This document shows positions 19,370 through 27,246 of a stretch of DNA of 64,000 nt, in pieces. Numbering within the stretch: position 1 is the first letter of the stretch; every line of letters begins with the position of its first letter. Position numbers and translations under genes: made by a program. A model generated the notes under the pieces. The model made no database searches, had not been told where the DNA came from, and saw only the letters and a program-made list of their open reading frames with translations. The DNA is from Geothrix edaphica. GTDB taxonomy: Bacteria > Acidobacteriota > Holophagae > Holophagales > Holophagaceae. The stretch spans positions 124,001-188,000 of the forward strand of contig NZ_BSDC01000002.1 in the NCBI RefSeq assembly GCF_030268045.1, written 5' to 3'.

Positions 19370-20233
19370 ATGCCGAACGACCTCGCCTTCTCCAAGTTCC
19401 ATGCGCTCGGGAACGACTACCTCGTGATCGATCCCACGCGGACGGCCTTCGATTTGGAGGCCCGGCTCGTCCAGGCCCTCTGCGACCGCCACCGCGGCAT
19501 CGGCTCCGATGGCCTCCTCCTCGGCCCGCTGCCCGTTCCGGGCGACCCGCAGGCCTTCGGCCTCCGGATCTTCAACCCCGATGGCAGCGAATCGGAGAAG
19601 AGCGGGAACGGGCTGCGCATCTTCGCCCGGTACCTGCTGGAGGCGGGCCATGTCCACGGGGCCGGTTGCCGCATCCACACCACAAGCGGGACCGCGGAGG
19701 TCCAGTATCTGGCCCCGGATGGGAGCCTGGTGCAGGTGGACATGGGCCTGCCGGCCTTCCGGGCGGGCGACATCCCCTTCACAGGGCTCGCGGCCCACCT
19801 GGAGGTCCTGCAGGTCCCCCTCTTCCTGCCCACGGGGCCCGTCACCATCACCGCCCTGAGCGTGGGCAACCCCCACTGCGTGCTCTTCCCCGGGAGCGTG
19901 TCCGCCGCCGAGGCCCAGCGGCTCGGCCCCCGCATCGAGCGGCATCCCGACTTCCCCAACCGGGTGAACGTCCAGCTGGTGGAGGTGGTTGACCGGCGGC
20001 ACATCCGCATCGAGATCTGGGAGCGGGGCGCCGGCTACACGCTGGCCTCCGGCAGCAGCAGCTGCGCCGCCGCGGCGGCCTGCCGGAGGCTCGGGCTGGT
20101 GGAGGACCGCCTCCGGGTGCTCATGCCGGGCGGCGCCATCGACATCGCCTTCACGGACCAGGGCCGCATCCTCATGACGGGCCCGGTCCAGGCCGTCTAC
20201 CAGGGCCGCCTTCACGGGGGATGGACACCATGA
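19370..20233 (+). CDS. DapF-fold epimerase-like protein lacking both catalytic cysteines
   Basis: 287 aa, full-length diaminopimelate-epimerase fold: FHALGNDYLVIDP, GIGSDGLL, a first half-site NPDGSESEKSGNGLR, SVGNPHCVLF, and a second half-site ERGAGYTLASGSSSCAA. In true DapF these sites read ..CGNG.. and ..ACGSG... Here codon 19601-19603 is AGC (Ser78) and 20048-20050 is TCC (Ser227), so both acid/base cysteines are serine. It therefore probably does not racemise diaminopimelate by the known two-Cys mechanism; it may be an isomerase or dehydratase-like paralogue. Start chosen at 19370 by family alignment (alternatives 19340, 19361). Its stop overlaps the M20 ATG (ATGA). Confidence 0.8.
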   Translation: MPNDLAFSKFHALGNDYLVIDPTRTAFDLEARLVQALCDRHRGIGSDGLLLGPLPVPGDPQAFGLRIFNPDGSESEKSGNGLRIFARYLLEAGHVHGAGCRIHTTSGTAEVQYLAPDGSLVQVDMGLPAFRAGDIPFTGLAAHLEVLQVPLFLPTGPVTITALSVGNPHCVLFPGSVSAAEAQRLGPRIERHPDFPNRVNVQLVEVVDRRHIRIEIWERGAGYTLASGSSSCAAAAACRRLGLVEDRLRVLMPGGAIDIAFTDQGRILMTGPVQAVYQGRLHGGWTP

Positions 20234-21285
20234 CGGTCCCGCAGCCCGATCCCGAGCGCATCGCCCGGTGGACCCTCCAGCTCTGCCAGGTGGATTCCAC
20301 CACCGGGCAGGAGGCGGCCCTGATCCCCCTCCTCACGGGAATGTTCCGCGACCTCGGCGCGCGGGTGCTGTGGCAGACGGTGGAAGGCGGCCGCCGGAAC
20401 CTGCTGGCCACCTGGGGCGACCCCAAGCTGCTCTTCAGCACCCACCTCGACACCGTGCCGCCCTACCTGCCCCCCCGGCGGGAGGCCGGCCGCCTCTGGG
20501 GACGCGGCACCTGCGACGCCAAGGGCATCCTGGCCACGATGATGGAGACGATCCGCCTGCTGCTGGCCGAGGGCCGCCGGGACCTCGCCTTCCTAGGCGT
20601 GGTGGGCGAGGAGACGGACAGCCTCGGCGCCCGGATCGCCCTGGACCTGAAGCGGACCCTCCCAGACCTGCTCGGCGTCATCAACGGCGAGCCCACCGGC
20701 AATGTGCTGGCCACGGGCCAGCGCGGCTCCGCCCACCTCTGCCTGCGCTGCCGCGGGAGGGCCGCCCACAGCGGCACACCCGAGGAGGGCCTCAACGCCG
20801 CCTTCCCCATGTTCGACTGGATCAGCGATCTGCGCCGGCTCCCCGGGCGCGTGGATCCCGTCCTCGGACCCGAAGTCTGGAACCTCGGCACGCTGAAGAC
20901 GGGCCGGGCCATCAACGTCGTGCCGGACGAGGCCGAGACCCGCCTGTTCGCCCGGACGGTGGCGGGGAGCACCTTCGTGCAGGACGTGCAGCGGCTGCGG
21001 CCGGAGGTGGGCGAAGTGGATGTCCTATTCGAGCGCGGCCCCGAGGTGTTCCCCCGCCTGGAGGGGTTCCCCACGGCCCCCGTGCCCTTCGGCTCGGACG
21101 CTCCCACCCTGCGCAACCTGGCCCGGAGCCGGTTCGTGGTGATGACCGGCCCAGGCTCCATCCGGGTGGCTCACACCGAAGACGAGTTCCTGGATCTGGC
21201 CGAGGCCGTGACCGGCGCCCGGCAGTACCTGGACCTGACCCGGTACCTCCTCGACCGCCCCCAGGGTTCCGACTACGTCATCTGA
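20230..21285 (+). CDS. M20-family metallopeptidase/deacylase (ArgE/DapE-like)
   Basis: 351 aa di-zinc amidohydrolase. Metal and catalytic motifs: FSTHLDTVPP, GRGTCDAKGI, GVVGEETDS (general base Glu-Glu), INGEPTGN and the final His in RVAHTEDEF; the dimerisation lid domain sits in the middle. It would hydrolyse an N-acyl amino acid. ATG 20230 overlaps the DapF-like stop as ATGA, so the two are translationally coupled and probably act on the same metabolite; it could be DapE- or ArgE-like. The in-frame ATG 20221 is less likely. Confidence 0.88.
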   Translation: MTVPQPDPERIARWTLQLCQVDSTTGQEAALIPLLTGMFRDLGARVLWQTVEGGRRNLLATWGDPKLLFSTHLDTVPPYLPPRREAGRLWGRGTCDAKGILATMMETIRLLLAEGRRDLAFLGVVGEETDSLGARIALDLKRTLPDLLGVINGEPTGNVLATGQRGSAHLCLRCRGRAAHSGTPEEGLNAAFPMFDWISDLRRLPGRVDPVLGPEVWNLGTLKTGRAINVVPDEAETRLFARTVAGSTFVQDVQRLRPEVGEVDVLFERGPEVFPRLEGFPTAPVPFGSDAPTLRNLARSRFVVMTGPGSIRVAHTEDEFLDLAEAVTGARQYLDLTRYLLDRPQGSDYVI

Positions 21286-21352
21286 ATCCCCTTGGCAGGG
21301 GGCCCGGCCCGTCAGATACTGTTGGAACACAGGATCTTTGCCAGTTTCATCA

Positions 21353-21465
21353 CGCGATATCCAGAAAGGTGGAGGGACGGGCCCTGTGAAACCTTGGCAA
21401 CCTGCGAAAGCAAGGTGCCAATTCCTGCCGCAAGCGATTGCGGAGAGATGCTGACGTGTCAGAAG
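21353..21465 (+). ncRNA. SAM-I (S-box) riboswitch
   Basis: Core matches the S-box consensus: AGAAAGGTGGAGGGACGGGC, then CCTGTGAAACCTTGGCAACC, a variable hairpin (CTGCGAAAGCAAGGTGCCAA), and the closing GAGAGATGC. P1 pairs roughly CGATATC with GAGATG. Directly followed by an intrinsic terminator, so SAM should switch off the MetB-type gene by premature termination. Confidence 0.93.
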
Positions 21466-21474
21466 CTGACATGC

Positions 21475-21511
21475 GAAGGGGCCCGAGTCATCGGGCCCCT
21501 TCTCTGTTTTT
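21475..21511 (+). terminator. Riboswitch expression-platform terminator
   Basis: 12-bp stem GAAGGGGCCCGA / TCGGGCCCCTTC, loop GTCA, tail TCTGTTTTT, 45 nt before the MetB-type ATG. Confidence 0.9.
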
Positions 21512-21556
21512 GGATCGCAATGGAACGACGGAGGTCCTCCCTTCCAGGAGGCTTTC

Positions 21557-22831
21557 ATGAGCGAGCAGTACCTCGATACCAACGTGCCGGGCAACCCGGC
21601 CTACCACTTCAGCATCCAGCCCCCGGCCCGGGAGAGCCGGGCCGGGTGGAGCCGCCGGCCGGAGCTGGTGCCGGGCGCGGGCCCGGCCACCCAGTGTGTG
21701 CATGCGGGCGTGCAGCCCGACCCGGCCTACGGATCGGTCATGCCCCCGCTGTACCTCTCATCCACCTTCGCCTTCAAGGACATCTGCACCAACGCGGGCT
21801 ACGACTACACCCGCAGCGGCAACCCCACCCGGGCGGCCCTGGAGGAGGCCCTCGCCCTGCTGGAGGGCGGCCATGGCGCCACCTGCACCAGCACGGGCAT
21901 GAGTGCCATTCTCGTGGCTCTCAACCTGCTGCCCCATGGCAGCCACCTCATCTCCACCGTGGACTGCTACGGAGGCACCTTCCGCCTGCTGGAGCATGCC
22001 CAGCGCTTCTACGGCCTGGAGGTCACCTACCTGGACCTGGCGGACCTCCCGGCGGTCGAGGCGGCCCTCCGGCCCAACACGCGCATGATCTGGATCGAGA
22101 CCCCCTCGAATCCCCTGCTGCGGCTCACGGACATCGCCGCCGTGGCGGAGCTGGGCCACCGCCAGCCGGACTGCCTGGTGGCCGTGGACAACACGTTCCT
22201 GTCGCCCTACCTCCAGCGCCCCTTCGACCTCGGCGCCGACCTCGTCATCCACTCCACGACCAAGTACCTCAACGGCCACAGCGACGTGGTGGGCGGCGCC
22301 GTGGTGGCGGGGCCCGGCCGCCTGGCCCTCACCCAGCAGATCCAGAGCGGGAACAACCTGCTGGGCACCTCGCAAGCGCCCCACGACTGCTTCCTGGTGC
22401 TGCGCGGCCTGAAGACCCTGCCCCTGCGCATGCGCCAGCACGAGGCCACGGCCCAGGTGCTGGCGGAGTTCCTGGCCGCCCATCCCGCCGTGGGCAAGGT
22501 CCACTTCCCGGGCCTGCCCGGCCATCCGCAGCACGAGCTCGCGAAGCGGCAGCAGCGGGGCTTCGGCGCCATGCTCAGCTTCGAGCTGGCGGAGGGCGGC
22601 GCCGAGCGGCTGAACCACGTGCTCCGGAAGCTGCGCTGGTTCACGCTGGCCGAGAGCCTGGGGGGCGTGGAATCGCTGGTGGCGCATCCCGCCTCCATGA
22701 CCCACGCCTCCATGACGCCGGAAGCCCGCCGCCGGGCCGGCATCACCGACGACCTCATCCGGCTCTCCGTGGGCCTGGAGGACGTGCAGGACCTGCGCGC
22801 CGACCTGGCCCAGGCCCTGGCCTTTGACTGA
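21557..22831 (+). CDS. metB: Cystathionine gamma-synthase-type PLP enzyme
   Basis: 424 aa Cys/Met-metabolism PLP enzyme. The PLP lysine is in IHSTTKYLNGHSDVVGG. Other motifs: YDYTRSGNPTRAALEEALA, TSTGMSAI, VAVDNTFLSPYLQRP and SLGGVESLVAHPASMTHASM. The control by a SAM-I riboswitch favours methionine biosynthesis (O-acyl-homoserine plus Cys to cystathionine) over degradation. Carries an unusual ~40-residue N-terminal extension before ATQCVHAG. Start 21557 is set by AGGAGG 6 nt upstream. O-succinylhomoserine sulfhydrylase (MetZ) is an alternative. Confidence 0.88.
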   Translation: MSEQYLDTNVPGNPAYHFSIQPPARESRAGWSRRPELVPGAGPATQCVHAGVQPDPAYGSVMPPLYLSSTFAFKDICTNAGYDYTRSGNPTRAALEEALALLEGGHGATCTSTGMSAILVALNLLPHGSHLISTVDCYGGTFRLLEHAQRFYGLEVTYLDLADLPAVEAALRPNTRMIWIETPSNPLLRLTDIAAVAELGHRQPDCLVAVDNTFLSPYLQRPFDLGADLVIHSTTKYLNGHSDVVGGAVVAGPGRLALTQQIQSGNNLLGTSQAPHDCFLVLRGLKTLPLRMRQHEATAQVLAEFLAAHPAVGKVHFPGLPGHPQHELAKRQQRGFGAMLSFELAEGGAERLNHVLRKLRWFTLAESLGGVESLVAHPASMTHASMTPEARRRAGITDDLIRLSVGLEDVQDLRADLAQALAFD

Positions 22832-22834
22832 TCG

Positions 22835-23314
22835 CTACTGGATCCCCAGCAGCTCCACATCGAAGATCAGCTCGGCGTTGGGCGGGATCTCGCCGCCCGC
22901 GCCGCGGGCGCCGTAGCCCAGGGCCGCCGGGATGACGAGGGTGCGCTTGCCGCCCACCTTCATGGTCAGCAGCCCCTCGTCCCAGCCCTTGATGACGCGG
23001 CCCACGCCGACGGGAAAGACCAGCGGCTCGCCGCGATCCACGGAGCTGTCGAACTTCTTGCCCTTCTTCCCGTGGTCCGAGAGCCAGCCCGTGTAGTGGA
23101 CCGAGCAGCGCTGGCCGGGCTGGGGCGAGGCCCCCGTGCCGACCTGGGTGTCGAGGTACTGGAGGCCGGTCAGGGTCGTGATCATGGCAGGCGCTTTCTT
23201 TTTGGGGCGTTGAGCCCGTTTCTTGGCGGGGGCAGCGGTCTGGGCGGCCAGGGTCTGGGTGGCCAGCGGCAGCGCGAGCAGCAGCGCAGCCAAGGTGGAG
23301 CATCTGCGGGTCAT
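22835..23314 (-). CDS. FKBP-type peptidyl-prolyl isomerase, exported
   Basis: 159 aa. Signal peptide [21 protein letters not shown], a basic linker ([11 protein letters not shown]), then one FKBP domain: [67 protein letters not shown]. Periplasmic protein folding. AGGTGTC upstream of ATG 23314. Convergent with metB, stops 4 bp apart. Confidence 0.93.
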   Translation of the reverse strand: MTRRCSTLAALLLALPLATQTLAAQTAAPAKKRAQRPKKKAPAMITTLTGLQYLDTQVGTGASPQPGQRCSVHYTGWLSDHGKKGKKFDSSVDRGEPLVFPVGVGRVIKGWDEGLLTMKVGGKRTLVIPAALGYGARGAGGEIPPNAELIFDVELLGIQ

Positions 23315-23365
23315 GACACCTCCAGCCTCCGAGTCTACGGGAAGGAGCGCCCCTGATGCACCGGA

Positions 23366-24142
23366 TCAGGAGGCGGCCAAGAACCCGGCGAGGGCGCCCC
23401 GGTCCCGCAACTCCCTCAGCAGGCTCAAGGTGGCAGGCAGGCCCGTCAGCCCCAGGGCCGCCATGGCTTCGGCCAGGCTCTCCGTCTGGGCCCGGGTCAG
23501 CAAGGCCGCGGCGGCCGGGGTCAGGTCCATGAGCTGCGCCTGCCCCTCAGCATCCCGGTGGGCCAGCAGGTGGGTGGGGCATGCCTCGGGCACGGGCTGG
23601 GCTTCGCTCACCTGGTGGACCGCGTGGCGGTACGACACCACCTGGGTGGCCGGATGGAGCACGAGGCGATCCTGTGGCCCAGGATCGGGATGGAGCCCCG
23701 GAGGAGGATCAGTCTCCGGAAACCGCGCCACCAGCACTTCCAGGATCTCGGCGTGAGCCAGTTCCAGGAGGTAGGGCCAGGTGGCCTGGCCCCAGCCCGT
23801 CTCCGCCAGCCAGCCCAGGAAGGCCGGGGCGATGTCCCGGTAGTGCCGGCTGGCCACGCAGCGCGCCTGGAGGAAGGCCTCGATGCAGGGCTCCCAGGCG
23901 TCCTCCCGCTCAAGCAGGGCCCTGGTGATGGGGAACATGGCCTCGATGGGGTCCAGCAGGCTCAGGCGGGCCAGCTCGCGGTAGGCGGCCAGGCCTCCGC
24001 TGAACTGCCGGAAGCTCTGGGCGTCCGCCTCGGGCAGCCCGTGGCTCCGGGCGAATCTGGCGGGATCCTCCTCGAAGGTGGCCCCTTCCGGATCGAGTAT
24101 CAGGGCCGCCAGGGCCCGCTGGAGGGCCAAGGCCTCAGCCAT
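23366..24142 (-). CDS. DUF2063-type RiPP partner protein (BufC/HvfC-like)
   Basis: 258 aa. The N-terminal region has the DUF2063 look (LQRALAALILDPEG, ARFARSHGLPEAD, YRELARLSLLDPIEAMFPIT, FLQARCVASRHYRDIAPAFLGWL). In bufferin, Hvf and methanobactin pathways a protein of this type binds the peptide and assists the DUF692 iron enzyme. The C-terminal ~100 residues form a second, winged-helix-like domain. ATG 24142 overlaps the DUF692 stop by 8 bp. Third gene of the operon peptide-DUF692-DUF2063. Confidence 0.8.
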   Translation of the reverse strand: MAEALALQRALAALILDPEGATFEEDPARFARSHGLPEADAQSFRQFSGGLAAYRELARLSLLDPIEAMFPITRALLEREDAWEPCIEAFLQARCVASRHYRDIAPAFLGWLAETGWGQATWPYLLELAHAEILEVLVARFPETDPPPGLHPDPGPQDRLVLHPATQVVSYRHAVHQVSEAQPVPEACPTHLLAHRDAEGQAQLMDLTPAAAALLTRAQTESLAEAMAALGLTGLPATLSLLRELRDRGALAGFLAAS

Positions 24143-24989
24143 GGCCGCCTCCCACCGGCACCGCCAGGACCTCATCGTAGGCGGCCTGGAGGCGGGACCG
24201 CTCCGCCAGCAGGTCCTCCAGGTCCGGGATGTGGTTGTCGCGTTCGAGCAGCACGGGCACGGGACGCCCCAGGCGGGCCAGGGTCCACTGCATCAGCTCG
24301 ATGACGGGGTCGATGACGTCAGCGCCGTGGGTATCCACGGTGAGCGCCCCGAAGCGCTTGTGACCCGCGATGTGCAACTGGGCCACGCGGTCCAGGGGCA
24401 TGCGCGCCAGCCAGGCCTTGGGGTCGAAGCCGAAGTTGAGGGCATTCACGTAGACGTTGTTCACGTCGAGCAGCCAGCCCACGTCGGCCCCCTCCAGCAC
24501 CTCGGTGATGAAGGCGGCCTCGTCCATCTCGGCCCGGCCCAGCTCGGCGTAGTAGGTGATGTTCTCCAGGAGGAGTGGCACGGGCAGGCGGGCCTGGAGG
24601 TCCCGGGCCCGCGCCACCGTGTGGCGGACGGCCTCCCGCGTGAAGGGGATGGGCAGCAGCTCGTGGAGGCAGCTGCCGTCCACGCTGGTGAAGCAGAGGT
24701 GCTCGGAGTGCCAGGGCGTCCCCGTGCGGACGAGGAAGCGCCCCAGATCCCGCAGGTAGTCCCCGTCCCAGGGATCGAAGCCGCCCACGGAGATGGCCAG
24801 GCCGTGGGTGAGGACGGGGTCGCGGTCGAGGATGGCGCAGGCGTCCCGGTGGGGGCGCCCGCCATCCCCGACCACGTTCTCGGGGCAGGTCTCCCAGAAG
24901 GGCACGCCGTGGGCCGGCCGGGCCACCACCGCCTCCAGATGGGGGCGGCGGAGGCCCAGGCCCACGCCCATGAAACGGCCCAGTGCCAT
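24135..24989 (-). CDS. DUF692 multinuclear iron enzyme (BufB/HvfB/MbnB-like)
   Basis: 284 aa TIM-barrel enzyme. Family stretches: GVGLGLRRPHLEAV, FWETCPENVVGDGG, HGLAISVGG, WHSEHLCFTSVDG, PLLLENITYY, WLLDVNNVYVNALN, QLHIAGHKRF, TVDTHGADVIDPV and LLERDNHIP; the His/Asp/Glu residues there are the expected iron ligands. Known members (MbnB, BufB, TglH) are O2-dependent enzymes that rearrange cysteine in precursor peptides, e.g. to oxazolone/thioamide or thiooxazole. Lies 13 bp downstream of a Cys-rich small exported peptide, the likely substrate. Confidence 0.88.
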   Translation of the reverse strand: MALGRFMGVGLGLRRPHLEAVVARPAHGVPFWETCPENVVGDGGRPHRDACAILDRDPVLTHGLAISVGGFDPWDGDYLRDLGRFLVRTGTPWHSEHLCFTSVDGSCLHELLPIPFTREAVRHTVARARDLQARLPVPLLLENITYYAELGRAEMDEAAFITEVLEGADVGWLLDVNNVYVNALNFGFDPKAWLARMPLDRVAQLHIAGHKRFGALTVDTHGADVIDPVIELMQWTLARLGRPVPVLLERDNHIPDLEDLLAERSRLQAAYDEVLAVPVGGGHG

Positions 24990-25002
24990 GGGGGCCTCCT
25001 GC

Positions 25003-25326
25003 CTACTTCTTCTCTTCCTTCTTGTCCTTGCCGCAGCTGCCCTCTTTCTTGTCCTTCTTGTCCTTCTTCATGTCCGCGCTGCCGCAGCCACCGCCGCCGC
25101 CGCAGCCGCCTTCCTTCGCCTTGCCCTTGGCGTCCTTCGCGTCCTTGGTCTTCGCCTTGTCCTTCGCGTCGGGCTTGGCGTCCTTGGAGCCGCAGTCCCC
25201 GGCCTGGGACAGGGCCGCCTCCGAGCCGAAGCTGCCCACGGGCGTGGCCGCGACGGCGGTGGAACCCCCCGCCACCAGGGAGCCGGCCGCGAAGAGGGTG
25301 GCGGCACCAATGAGTTTCGTGATCAT
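25003..25326 (-). CDS. Cys-rich exported precursor peptide, bufferin-like
   Basis: 107 aa. Signal peptide ITKLIGAATLFAAGSLVAGG with AVAA cleavage-like end, then a Lys/Asp/Ala-rich linker and four cysteines (45, 75, 81, 98), every one followed by glycine. Two EGxCG motifs are present (E72-GGC-G and E95-GSC-G), close to the EGKCG motif of bufferin precursors, with a Gly7-type cluster between. It precedes DUF692 and DUF2063-type genes, the canonical precursor position. ATG 25326 with AGGAGG. The body is more Lys-rich and lower in complexity than described bufferins (DUF2282), so it may be a divergent class. Expected to be modified in the cytosol, exported, and to bind copper or another metal. 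Confidence 0.7.
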   Translation of the reverse strand: MITKLIGAATLFAAGSLVAGGSTAVAATPVGSFGSEAALSQAGDCGSKDAKPDAKDKAKTKDAKDAKGKAKEGGCGGGGGCGSADMKKDKKDKKEGSCGKDKKEEKK

Positions 25327-25586
25327 GAAATCCTCCTGCGGGCACACCCGCGGCAGGGGCCGCCGCGCGGCCCCGGAAACAGTCGTCCATGCCCATCCCC
25401 TTCCGGTGGTCCGGATTCCAGGGCTGGCCAGGTCGTCAGCCTGTGGGGTGCTGGCATCCGTAAAGATGTGACGACCTTTTTCGGATTTCGCGTGTTTTCC
25501 CATGGTCGGGCTTAAAAGCACCTATCCACATGACCTAACATGGCCATGGGGAACCGGAAGCGAACGCTCCCCGGGGGAGAATCCAG

Positions 25587-26027
25587 ATGCCGAATATTGC
25601 TTCCATTCTGAAGGTGGAAATCGTGCGGTTGGCCCGCAAGGAATTGCGGGCTGAAACGGAAGGCCTCAAGAAGGCCGCTGCCCAGTACCGGTCCGACCTC
25701 TCGACGTTGAAGCGGAAGGTGGCTTCCCTGGAGAAGCAGGTGGCCCGTCTGGAGAAGAAAGCACCGGGACGGGTGGCACCCCAGGCAGACGGGGAAGGAG
25801 CCACCCGCACGAGATTCAGCGCCAAGGGGCTGGCGAGCAAACGGCACAAGCTGGGGCTGTCCGCCGCCGAGATGGGCGCCCTCCTGAACGTCTCCGCCCA
25901 GACCGTCTACAACTGGGAAGCGGAGAAATCGAAGCCCCGCCAGGCCCAGCTGGCGGCCATTGCCGCCGTGAGAAGCCTGGGGAAACGGCAGGCCAAGGCG
26001 CGCCTCGAGGAGTTGGCGAATTCGTGA
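25587..26027 (+). CDS. Coiled-coil plus HTH DNA-binding protein
   Basis: 146 aa. Residues ~10-60 form a coiled coil (LKKAAAQYRSDLSTLKRKVA, LEKQVARLEKK). Residues ~75-125 hold an XRE-like helix-turn-helix (KRHKLGLSAAEMGALLNVSA, QTVYNWEAEKSKPRQ). Likely a transcription regulator or nucleoid-type protein. ATG 25587 with GGGGGAGA. Divergent from the bufferin-like operon across 260 bp in which I see no clear ECF-type promoter, so it could regulate that operon, but this is only positional inference. Confidence 0.7.
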   Translation: MPNIASILKVEIVRLARKELRAETEGLKKAAAQYRSDLSTLKRKVASLEKQVARLEKKAPGRVAPQADGEGATRTRFSAKGLASKRHKLGLSAAEMGALLNVSAQTVYNWEAEKSKPRQAQLAAIAAVRSLGKRQAKARLEELANS

Positions 26028-26057
26028 TCGGCCGGGACCTTCGCCCAGGAAGGGCCC

Positions 26058-26432
26058 TCAGAGCGTCTGGGTGATGGACTCCGGGGTGATCGCCAAGGTC
26101 GCCCGGGCCCAGGCGAACCTGGCCTTGAGCATCTCGAAGTCAGGTCCCGACGTGATGAAGGCCGCCCTGCCTTTGATCAGGAAGCCGGTTCCGGTGCCTT
26201 GCAGGCCGGCCACCTTGGAACTCCCCAGGGTGACGAGCACGTGGTCATTGAAGGCCAGATTGGCCTCCGTGCGCTGCATGCCGCCCGCAGGGATCAGGAG
26301 CCGCCCATCCTCCATCACGCGGATATAGCTGTTCCACGTGTTGACCATATGCGGCCCGTCCTGGCCGAGGGTGGCGATCGCGACCACACCATCCTTGGCC
26401 AGGACCTGGGTCATTTTCTCGGGGATGTCCAT
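26058..26432 (-). CDS. Pyridoxamine 5'-phosphate oxidase-like FMN-binding protein
   Basis: 124 aa split-barrel. Contains VVAIATLGQDGPHMVNTWNS, DGRLLIPAGGMQRTEANLAF and HVLVTLGS, the FMN-binding layout of small PNPOx-like proteins. Start ATG 26432 follows AGGAGGCAGCC. Substrate unknown. Confidence 0.75.
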   Translation of the reverse strand: MDIPEKMTQVLAKDGVVAIATLGQDGPHMVNTWNSYIRVMEDGRLLIPAGGMQRTEANLAFNDHVLVTLGSSKVAGLQGTGTGFLIKGRAAFITSGPDFEMLKARFAWARATLAITPESITQTL

Positions 26433-26593
26433 GGCTGCCTCCTGGGCTGGGGTGGAGCGGCCTTCCGGGCGCCCCCCCCCAAGCATGCAGCCATTCCGGC
26501 CGGAGGGGCCGTCCCGCTGCATGCCGAATTCCGACGTTCCCGCGCCCGGACTACCCCACTATCCTTGAATCGCCAGGTTGCGGGTGGGGAGCC

Positions 26594-27199
26594 ATGGACG
26601 TCGCCGGTACCGCCAGGGATTTCCCCATCGTCTGCGTCGGCGGTTCCGCAGGCGGTCTCGACGCCTATACCAGGCTGTTGCGCCATCTGCCGGGCGACAT
26701 GGGTGTCGCCATCGTCATCGTCAATCATGTAAGGACCTTCGCCACCCAGCTCCACGAGATCCTGCCGGGCTGCACAGCGATGCCCGTCCAGCTGATCACG
26801 GATCATCTGCTCATCCGGCCCAACCGGGTGTTCATCATTCCCGAACAGCGGGACCTGCACGTGCTTGGTGGCAACTTCCACTTGAAGCCGATATCGAAGC
26901 CCAGGGGCTGGCCCGATGTCATCACGGTCTTCCTGCGTTCCCTGGCCGAACACTGGGAGGGCAAGCTGATCGCAGTCATCGTCTCCGGCTACGACGGGGA
27001 TGGCGCTGCGGCGCTTCGCGGCATCAAGGAGGTCGGAGGCATCACGATCGCGCAGAGGCTCGACACGGCCTTGCAGCCCGACATGCCCGAGAGCGCCATC
27101 GCCACCGGCTTCGTGGATTTCGTCCAGTCCCCCGAGGATATCGCCGGGACCATCCTTCGGATCGCCCGCGAAGTGAAGGAGTCGAGCGGCCAAGGCTGA
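26594..27199 (+). CDS. Stand-alone CheB-type methylesterase domain protein
   Basis: 201 aa, catalytic CheB domain only, no receiver. The Ser-His-Asp triad sits in VGGSAGGLDAY, VIVNHVRT and SGYDGDGAAALRG. Expected to hydrolyse glutamyl methyl esters on chemoreceptors, or a related ester. Lies tail-to-tail with a CheB-CheR-PAS fusion; no chemoreceptor or CheA gene is in the window. Confidence 0.8.
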   Translation: MDVAGTARDFPIVCVGGSAGGLDAYTRLLRHLPGDMGVAIVIVNHVRTFATQLHEILPGCTAMPVQLITDHLLIRPNRVFIIPEQRDLHVLGGNFHLKPISKPRGWPDVITVFLRSLAEHWEGKLIAVIVSGYDGDGAAALRGIKEVGGITIAQRLDTALQPDMPESAIATGFVDFVQSPEDIAGTILRIAREVKESSGQG

Positions 27200-27246
27200 A
27201 ACCTTGTGCCGACCAGGATGTGACCTTTCCCCACCGATGGTCCCAC

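Noticed and set aside
25327-25586. ECF-sigma promoter expected before a bufferin operon
   Set aside because: No convincing -35/-10 pair found, so not annotated.
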